This document shows, piece by piece, positions 6,000 to 10,961 of a stretch of 10,961 nucleotides of DNA. The DNA lies in NCBI GenBank assembly GCA_043196285.1, contig JBBYJL010000043.1, positions 1 through 10,961 of the forward strand, in the 5' to 3' direction. How positions within the stretch are numbered: position 1 is the first letter of the stretch; every line of letters begins with the position of its first letter. This DNA comes from JAKAFX01 sp043196285 (GTDB lineage: Archaea > Thermoplasmatota > Thermoplasmata > Thermoplasmatales > Thermoplasmataceae). The notes below the pieces were generated by a model. That model saw nothing but the letters and a program-made list of their open reading frames with translations, was not told where the DNA came from and did not search any database. The position numbers were made by a program, and so were the translations under genes.

Positions 6000-7214
6000 T
6001 CAGCTTATCTTCTTCATCCTCTTTATGACTTCGTTGCCAAATTCTGAGCATTTCAGTGCCTTTACATTCATCTGCCTGGCAAGGTCCTGTGTGACCTGGT
6101 GATCCGAATATGCCTGGTGTACTGCGTTGTCAAGAACTTCACCAGCTTCGTTCCAGCCAATGTGGTTAAGCATCATTGCACCGGACAGTATGAGTGATGT
6201 TGGGTTTGCAACATCCATGCCTGCATATTTTGGTGCAGTACCGTGTACAGCCTCAAAGATTGCATTCACATCACCTATATTCGCGCCGGGGGCAATTCCA
6301 AGCCCGCCTACCTGAGCTGCCAGAGCATCTGAGAGATAATCTCCATTAAGATTTGTCGTGGCGAGTACATCATACTCGTCAGTCCTTGTGAGAACCTGCT
6401 GGAACATGTTATCGGTAATGCGATCCTTGATCACGATTTTCCATCCTGCGGTGCCGGGAGACTTGAGGTACTCGTCCTCTGTAATTGTTGAATCTCCGAA
6501 CTCAGTGGCTGCCAGCTGATAACCCCATTCCTTGAAGGATCCTTCTGTATACTTCATTATGTTTCCCTTGTGCACAAGAGTAACGCTTTTCCTGTGGTTC
6601 TGCAGAGCATACTGTATCGCCTTCCTCACAAGTCTCTGTGACTTGAACCTGCTGATGGGCTTAATACCGATGCCAGTATCGTCTGTTAGTTTGACGCCGA
6701 ACTGTTCCTTCAGATACCAGCGTAACTTCTTGGCTTCCTCGGAATCATATTTCCATTCAATGCCTGCATAGAGATCTTCGGTGTTTTCCCTGAAAACAAT
6801 CATGTCCATTTTCTCCGGGTTCTTCACCGGCGACGGCACTCCGGGAAAATACTTTACTGGACGCACATTCGCATAGAGGTCAAAATATTGTCTAAGAGTA
6901 ACATTAAGGCTTCTGAAACCCTCACCAATCGGTGTGGTCAGGGGACCCTTTATTGCAATTACACACTTCTTGATCTCGTCAAGTGATTCCTGCGGAAGGT
7001 GCTTGCCAGTCTTCTCCATTGCCTCATCGCCCGCAAGTATCTTCTTCCACTCAATCACCCTGTTTCCTGAATATGCCATTTCTACTGCAGCGTTTATAAC
7101 GGAGATAGATGCTTTTGATATATCCGGACCTATGCCGTCTCCCTCAATGTATCCGATGGTGGGATTGCTCGGGACAGAAAGTTTTGATCCTTCTTTCAGT
7201 TCAATGTAGGACAT
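6000..7214 (-). CDS. icd: Isocitrate dehydrogenase, NADP-type
   Basis: This 404-residue enzyme of the TCA cycle oxidises isocitrate to 2-oxoglutarate and CO2 and supplies NADPH. It closely resembles the bacterial-type homodimeric enzyme. Features include IEGDGIGPDI near the N-terminus and the substrate loop RSLNVTLRQ, with Ser102 matching the E. coli phosphorylation-site Ser113 and Arg108 following. There are further arginines (118, 142), Tyr149 in ENTEDLYAGIEW, Lys216 in VHKGNIM, and metal ligands Asp292 and Asp296 in NGDYLSDALAAQVGG. HGTAPKYAG has Lys329-Tyr330, the NADP-selecting pair of E. coli IDH. The ATG at 7212-7214 is preceded by AAGGA five bases away. The gene is divergent from purA over 316 nt and converges on the ALDH homologue with a 6-nt gap, so the two transcripts probably overlap at their 3' ends. 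Isopropylmalate dehydrogenase is excluded by the SLNVTLRQ loop. Confidence 0.96.
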   Translation of the reverse strand: MSYIELKEGSKLSVPSNPTIGYIEGDGIGPDISKASISVINAAVEMAYSGNRVIEWKKILAGDEAMEKTGKHLPQESLDEIKKCVIAIKGPLTTPIGEGFRSLNVTLRQYFDLYANVRPVKYFPGVPSPVKNPEKMDMIVFRENTEDLYAGIEWKYDSEEAKKLRWYLKEQFGVKLTDDTGIGIKPISRFKSQRLVRKAIQYALQNHRKSVTLVHKGNIMKYTEGSFKEWGYQLAATEFGDSTITEDEYLKSPGTAGWKIVIKDRITDNMFQQVLTRTDEYDVLATTNLNGDYLSDALAAQVGGLGIAPGANIGDVNAIFEAVHGTAPKYAGMDVANPTSLILSGAMMLNHIGWNEAGEVLDNAVHQAYSDHQVTQDLARQMNVKALKCSEFGNEVIKRMKKIS

Positions 7215-7219
7215 TACGA

Positions 7220-7254
7220 TCCTTCTTGTATACTAAGAGTTACTTTATATTTTT
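7220..7254 (-). promoter_or_regulatory. Promoter and ribosome-binding site of icd
   Basis: On the minus strand, AAAAATATAAAG (7254-7243) is a strong TATA-like box. AAGGA (7224-7220) lies five bases before the ATG. If transcription starts about 26 nt after the TATA centre, the leader is only about 8 nt and the Shine-Dalgarno-like site would sit at its very 5' end. The real start may therefore be slightly upstream. Confidence 0.5.
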
Positions 7255-7303
7255 GCCCTAAAATAACGATAGACCATAAAAACCATGATGTATTGTTTGT
7301 CGT

Positions 7304-7318
7304 CCTGCTTTTTGCAGG
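7304..7318. repeat. Hairpin CCTGC-TTTTT-GCAGG
   Basis: A perfect 5-bp inverted repeat surrounds five T residues, about 90 nt upstream of icd and 213 nt upstream of purA. Either a DNA operator or an RNA hairpin would fit; its function is unknown. Confidence 0.4.
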
Positions 7319-7481
7319 CTCCACTTTGTTTTGAAGCTCACGTTCAGAGCCCCTGAATTTGCCGTTGAAGTGTACCAGTATCAAAGATACATTATGCTTA
7401 GCAGTACTAATTTATGATTTATTCTTCGAGAGTGAAAATGTTATAGACATATTACACATTATCTCAAGAAAAACATGATAT

Positions 7482-7497
7482 TCTTCGGGGGGGAAGA
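7482..7497. repeat. Seven-G homopolymer within a short inverted repeat
   Basis: TCTTC (7482-7486) and GAAGA (7493-7497) flank six G residues, giving a run of seven G at 7487-7493, 34 nt before the purA start. It is the longest G run I see in the window and a possible slippage or sequencing-error site. Confidence 0.4.
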
Positions 7498-7505
7498 GCA
7501 TATGC
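7498..7505 (+). promoter_or_regulatory. Possible TATA element of purA (palindrome GCATATGC)
   Basis: CATATG is centred about 29 nt before the purA ATG at 7531, and no Shine-Dalgarno sequence precedes that ATG. This suggests a leaderless or very short-leader mRNA. The box is short and the call is weak. Confidence 0.3.
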
Positions 7506-7530
7506 ACCTTTTGGCGCACTGCTCGCTTGC

Positions 7531-8817
7531 ATGATAACTCTTGTTTTGGGCCTGCAGTTTGGGGACGAAGGTAAGGGAAAGATCGTTGATTATCTCAGTG
7601 AATCCAGCGATGCTGTCATAAAGTTCAATGGCGGTTCCAACGCCGGCCATACTGTCGTTTCTGATGAGGGAAAGTTCAAGTTCCATCTTGTACCATCCGG
7701 CGCTCTGAGGGCCGGGGAGGTTATCCTTGGAAATGGAATGACGATAGATCCGTTCCTGCTGGATAAGGAAATGGAGAACATCTCCAAGGTGAAGGACAAG
7801 ATCAAGGTAAAGATCAGCAGGACCGCTCATGTAGTTACTCCCATGCACAGATACCTTGACACTGCTGAAGAAGCTGCAAGGGGATCACTGAGCATAGGCA
7901 CGACAGCCCAGGGAATAGGGCCGACTTACGAGGACAAGTATGCAAGGACTGGCATCAGGATTGCAGATCTTTCGAACAGGCTACTCCTGGAAGAGAAGAT
8001 CGAACTGATTTACAGGATGAAGAAATCCCTGCTCGAGAACTCTGAATACGCTTCCGAGGAGAACAGGAAGGCCATGGCTGGGAAGCTCTACGAGATGGGA
8101 TGCAAACTGAAAGACCTCATGTGCGATACGGAAATTTACCTGAACGATCTAGCGGACAATGGAAAAAATCTTCTGTTCGAAGGATCACACGGATCAATGC
8201 TTGACGTTGACTTCGGCACATATCCATATGTTACATCTTCAAACACCACATCAGGTGCGGTCAGCACGGGTTCCGGCCTCAGCCTTAGAAGGGTTGACAG
8301 AATCGTTGGTGTGGTCAAATCTTACATGTCCAGGGTAGGATTTGGTCCGTTTCCAACTGAACTGCCTGAGGCTGAGGGAGATCGCCTCAGAACCATTGGA
8401 AACGAGTATGGAACGACAACGGGAAGGCCAAGGAGAGTGGGCTGGCTTGATCTCGTGCTCCTCAAATACACAATAATGATCAACGATGTCGACTCCATCG
8501 CTCTGACCAGGATCGATACTCTCGGCAAGCTTGAGAAAATAAAAGTTGGCTATGAGTATGTCCTGGATGGAAAAACTCTTGACAGACTTCCAAAATCCAA
8601 CGAAGATCTTGGCAGAGTATCTGTGAGATACAAAGAATTCAAATCATGGGGAGATCTCACAGAAGACCAGATAAAAGGCATCATCAGTGGAGGTTTCGAT
8701 CACCTGCCCGTGGAACTGAAGGAGTATGTTGATTTCATTTCACAGAGGCTCGGAAAGAGCATAGACATAATATCGCTTGGCGAAAGACGGAATATGACCC
8801 TCTTCAGGAAAGCCTGA
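7531..8817 (+). CDS. purA: Adenylosuccinate synthetase
   Basis: The enzyme couples IMP and aspartate using GTP to form adenylosuccinate, the first committed step to AMP. At 428 residues it is the full bacterial-length form, unlike the roughly 340-residue versions of some archaea. It starts with the GTP-binding loop LQFGDEGKGKIVD (residues 8-20), followed by FNGGSNAGHTVV, FHLVPSG, a TTAQGIGPTYEDKYARTGIR segment, FGTYPYVTSSNTTSG, VGFGPFPTELPE and EYGTTTGRPRRVGWLDL, ending with the C-terminal base-binding region. In the loop normally reading EGAQG (Gln224 of E. coli, an IMP contact) this protein has EGSHG, with His220. All other key motifs are normal, so activity is expected. The start is fixed because the family begins directly before the P-loop strand. 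hutU follows in the same direction after 61 nt with its own possible promoter. Confidence 0.97.
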   Translation: MITLVLGLQFGDEGKGKIVDYLSESSDAVIKFNGGSNAGHTVVSDEGKFKFHLVPSGALRAGEVILGNGMTIDPFLLDKEMENISKVKDKIKVKISRTAHVVTPMHRYLDTAEEAARGSLSIGTTAQGIGPTYEDKYARTGIRIADLSNRLLLEEKIELIYRMKKSLLENSEYASEENRKAMAGKLYEMGCKLKDLMCDTEIYLNDLADNGKNLLFEGSHGSMLDVDFGTYPYVTSSNTTSGAVSTGSGLSLRRVDRIVGVVKSYMSRVGFGPFPTELPEAEGDRLRTIGNEYGTTTGRPRRVGWLDLVLLKYTIMINDVDSIALTRIDTLGKLEKIKVGYEYVLDGKTLDRLPKSNEDLGRVSVRYKEFKSWGDLTEDQIKGIISGGFDHLPVELKEYVDFISQRLGKSIDIISLGERRNMTLFRKA

Positions 8818-8835
8818 ACTGATTCTGAAATCAGT
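8818..8835 (+). terminator. Stem-loop directly after purA
   Basis: ACTGATT (8818-8824) and AATCAGT (8829-8835) form a perfect 7-bp stem with a CTGA loop, beginning at the first base after the purA stop. No T-run follows, so it is not a classical intrinsic terminator. It could mark or protect the purA mRNA 3' end. Confidence 0.45.
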
Positions 8836-8842
8836 GTGCAAC

Positions 8843-8853
8843 TGTTAATAACA
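8843..8853 (+). promoter_or_regulatory. Putative promoter/operator palindrome of hutU
   Basis: TGTTA-A-TAACA is a perfect 11-nt palindrome centred 31 nt before the hutU ATG at 8879. Its core TTAATAAC is TATA-like, and no Shine-Dalgarno sequence precedes hutU. It may be a TATA box alone or one overlapped by a repressor site. Confidence 0.35.
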
Positions 8854-8878
8854 CATTTACGATTTCATAACGATTCAA

Positions 8879-10537
8879 ATGGCATCAAGAATCGTAAAGG
8901 CGCCAACTGGCAGCAAGCTGAATACGAAGGGATGGGGGCAGGAAGCGGCCCTGAGGCTGCTTATGAACAACCTGGATCCTGAGGTTGCAAAGGATCCGGA
9001 CAATCTTATTGTTTATGGTGGAAAGGGAAAAGCCGCAAGGAACTGGGAGGCTTTTGACAGGATTGTTGAGAGCCTGAAGAGCCTAGGGAACGATGAAACA
9101 CTTCTTGTGCAGTCCGGTAAGCCTGTTGGCATATTCAGAACAACCCCTGAGGTGCCAAGAGTCATTATTTCCAATGCCCAGATCGTCCCAAGATGGGCTA
9201 CAGACGATGTCTTCTGGGATCTTGAAACCAGAGGCCTGACGATGTTCGGTCAGATGACTGCAGGGAGCTGGATTTACATAGGCACTCAGGGAGTCATACA
9301 GGGAACCTTTGAAACGTTGTGGGCGCTTGCCAAAAAAGAGTTCGGATCAGATGACCTGAAAGGAAAGTGGTTCCTCTCATCCGGTCTCGGAGAGATGGGC
9401 GGTGCTCAGCCGCTTGCTGCTACCATGAACGGTGCTGTCGCAATTATAGTTGAGGTGGACAGGGCCAAGATAGACAGGAGAATAAAGGACGCTTACCTGG
9501 ACACTATGACAGATTCCCTTGATGAAGCGCTGAAAATGAAGGATGATGCATTAAGAAGTGGAAAGGCGATATCCATAGGCCTTCTCGGTAATGCCGCTAC
9601 TGTTTACGCAGAACTGGCTGCGAGAAAGATAATACCATCTGTGGTGAGTGACCAGACTGCTGCACATGATCTCAACATCGGATATATCCCTGAGGGATAC
9701 TCACTGGCAGAGGCTGACGCACTCAGGAAAAATGACAGAAAGAAATACATTTCTGAAGTTTACAGATCCATAGTTAAGGAGGCAAGGGCAATTCTTTCCT
9801 TCATGAAGAGCGGAAGCAAGGTCTTCGATTATGGCAATGATTTCCGGACAAGGGCCAGGGAGGGTGGCCTTGAAAATGCATTTGATATTCCAGGTTATGT
9901 TCCCCACTATATCAGGGACCTTTTCTCCATAGGATCAGGGCCGTTCAGGTGGGTTGCCCTTTCCGGAAAAAAGGAAGATATCTATGCGATCGATGATGCA
10001 ATACTGAAGAATTTCTCTCATGATGCACATCTTGTGAAGTGGATAAAGCTCGCAAGGGAACGCATACATTTCCAGGGTCTGCCGGCAAGAATATGCTATG
10101 CTGAATATGGCATGAGGGAAAGGCTGGGAGTCATGATAAACGACATGGTGAGAGAAGGAAAGCTTTCTGCGCCTGTTGCCATAGGAAGGGATCACCATGA
10201 TACCGGATCCGTTGCATCACCATACAGGGAAACTGAGGCTATGAAGGACGGCAGTGATGCAATCGCAGACTGGCCTGTGCTGAATTTTGCACTGAACGCA
10301 ATCTCCGGCGCAACGTGGGTATCTTTCCATCATGGTGGGGGAACCGGCATTGGCAATGCTATCCACGGTGGGTTCGTGATTGTTGCAGACGGTACGAAGG
10401 ATGCAGAGACAAGAATAAGAAGGGTGCTCAATGCAGATCCAGGTCTTGGTGTGATCAGGCACGCAGATGCAGGATACGAGAAATCCGTCGATCTGATAAG
10501 GAAAGGCGTGAACTTCAGGTCTCCGTACATAAAATGA
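8879..10537 (+). CDS. hutU: Urocanate hydratase
   Basis: Urocanase adds water to urocanate to give imidazolone propionate, the second step of histidine degradation to glutamate, using tightly bound NAD+ as an electrophile. The protein has 552 residues, close to the usual 555. Landmarks in order are YGGKGKAARNW, LLVQSGKPVGIF, TMFGQMTAGSWIYIGTQG, the NAD-binding GLGEMGGAQPLAATM (about 169-183), VVSDQTAAHD, FQGLPARICYAEYG with the conserved Cys406 (Cys410 in Pseudomonas putida urocanase), and VSFHHGGGTGIG (about 482-493). The ATG at 8879 is the first start and gives the normal N-terminus. No other hut gene is in the window. The stop codon overlaps the cbiZ start (ATGA), so the two are almost certainly translated from one mRNA. 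Confidence 0.97.
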   Translation: MASRIVKAPTGSKLNTKGWGQEAALRLLMNNLDPEVAKDPDNLIVYGGKGKAARNWEAFDRIVESLKSLGNDETLLVQSGKPVGIFRTTPEVPRVIISNAQIVPRWATDDVFWDLETRGLTMFGQMTAGSWIYIGTQGVIQGTFETLWALAKKEFGSDDLKGKWFLSSGLGEMGGAQPLAATMNGAVAIIVEVDRAKIDRRIKDAYLDTMTDSLDEALKMKDDALRSGKAISIGLLGNAATVYAELAARKIIPSVVSDQTAAHDLNIGYIPEGYSLAEADALRKNDRKKYISEVYRSIVKEARAILSFMKSGSKVFDYGNDFRTRAREGGLENAFDIPGYVPHYIRDLFSIGSGPFRWVALSGKKEDIYAIDDAILKNFSHDAHLVKWIKLARERIHFQGLPARICYAEYGMRERLGVMINDMVREGKLSAPVAIGRDHHDTGSVASPYRETEAMKDGSDAIADWPVLNFALNAISGATWVSFHHGGGTGIGNAIHGGFVIVADGTKDAETRIRRVLNADPGLGVIRHADAGYEKSVDLIRKGVNFRSPYIK

Positions 10538-10961
10538 GAACAGACAGGTTCACCCTGGTCGAGAAGCCAGGATATTTTTCCATCCTCTTTGATCAGCCTG
10601 CGAGGATGTTCAGTTCTGCTCCTTTCAACGGGGGAACTGGCTACTGTTCCCTGTTCATAAACAGGCATGTCGGGATTGATTACGACCATGACGTCGAATC
10701 TGAATGCAGGATTTTTCTTCAGGGAAACGGTATCAGCGAGATTGGCACCACTATTACTCTGACAGCTGCAGACGTGTCCAAAAGGAAGATGTATGTATCA
10801 GATGACAGATCGGTATTCATGGCAGTGACAGCAGGCATGAGCAATGCCCTTTCAATAGGTAGTCTGGGGTTTCAAATGCCTGGTACGGTGAACATTGCAA
10901 TCGTGACGGATATGCCACTTTCCGATTCAGCTGCACTGAATCTCATGCAGAGCACCACTGA
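10534..10961 (+). CDS. cbiZ: Adenosylcobinamide amidohydrolase CbiZ, 3'-truncated by the window end
   Basis: An open frame starts at an ATG overlapping the hutU stop (ATGA) and runs 142 codons to the window end without a stop. It matches the CbiZ family (PF01955): FSSAPFNGG (26-34), INRHVGIDYDHD (42-53), TLTAADV (75-81), AVTAGMSNA (97-105) and GTVNIAIVTDMPLSDSA (117-133). CbiZ removes the aminopropanol side chain from adenosylcobinamide to give adenosylcobyric acid, letting archaea salvage incomplete corrinoids and remodel cobamides. Only a weak AGGT lies upstream (10517-10520), so translation probably relies on coupling with hutU. The pairing with histidine degradation is unexpected. Downstream the glutamate product could feed a B12-dependent mutase, but nothing in the window shows this. 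About the last third of the protein is missing. Confidence 0.85.
   Translation, partial: MRTDRFTLVEKPGYFSILFDQPARMFSSAPFNGGTGYCSLFINRHVGIDYDHDVESECRIFLQGNGISEIGTTITLTAADVSKRKMYVSDDRSVFMAVTAGMSNALSIGSLGFQMPGTVNIAIVTDMPLSDSAALNLMQSTT

Larger units (their letters stand above)
7215..7530. other. 316-nt divergent intergenic region between icd and purA with several short stem-loops
   Basis: No CDS, tRNA or rRNA is visible here. It contains the icd promoter, a perfect hairpin CCTGC-TTTTT-GCAGG (7304-7318), and GTATC-AAA-GATAC (7378-7390), itself flanked by GTAC copies at 7372-7375 and 7414-7417. There is also a G-run hairpin (7482-7497) and the palindrome GCATATGC (7498-7505) close to purA. This is more structure than expected for a bare double promoter, so a small RNA or regulatory leader is conceivable but unproven. 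Confidence 0.4.

Noticed and set aside
7285..7356. Possible C/D-box sRNA (ATGATGT near 7285, CTGA at 7353)
   Set aside because: The C box is imperfect, the spacing is long and no internal D'/C' pair is present.
10330..10689. A 119-codon minus-strand open frame over the hutU-cbiZ junction
   Set aside because: It is antisense to two genes with clear family motifs.
1..10961. CRISPR array, tRNA, rRNA, defence or phage module
   Set aside because: I found no regularly spaced repeats, no tRNA-like cloverleaf in the intergenic gaps and no defence or phage family among the genes.

Overview
The window looks like chromosome from a Thermoplasmatales-type (euryarchaeal, probably thermoacidophilic) archaeon. 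The evidence is indirect. It carries a bacterioopsin-activator-type HTH regulator, a futalosine-route menaquinone enzyme and an archaeal CbiZ. Arginine is mostly AGG/AGA, and most plus-strand genes lack a Shine-Dalgarno site but have a TATA-like box about 26 nt before the start codon, as expected for leaderless archaeal transcripts. The species cannot be named from this sequence.

Layout. 1-717 is the 3' part of an IS110-family transposase, broken by a perfect 8-bp tandem duplication; its non-coding flank runs to about 900. 918-1736 encodes a dienelactone hydrolase-family enzyme with an intact Cys-Asp-His triad, followed with a 1-nt overlap by a possible 30-residue protein. 1968-2945 encodes an esterase-D-like alpha/beta hydrolase in which the usual nucleophilic Ser is Asp. 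Convergent to it (2966-3586, minus) is a regulator with three cysteine pairs. A 214-nt divergent promoter region leads to an MqnD-like menaquinone gene (3801-4616), followed by an aldehyde dehydrogenase homologue (4671-5993) that has lost its catalytic Cys, Glu and Asn. Convergent to that is NADP-type isocitrate dehydrogenase (6000-7214, minus). A 316-nt divergent intergenic region precedes adenylosuccinate synthetase purA (7531-8817), then urocanate hydratase hutU (8879-10537), whose stop overlaps the start of an adenosylcobinamide amidohydrolase cbiZ (10534 to beyond the window end).

How it fits together. Most of the window is housekeeping or catabolic metabolism: TCA cycle (icd), AMP synthesis (purA), histidine breakdown (hutU), cobamide salvage (cbiZ) and quinone synthesis (mqnD). 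No defence system, CRISPR array, tRNA or rRNA is visible. The most unusual items are two proteins that keep their fold's landmarks but not the expected catalytic residues (the ALDH homologue and the esterase-D homologue), the recently disabled IS110 transposase, and the overlapping hutU-cbiZ pair.
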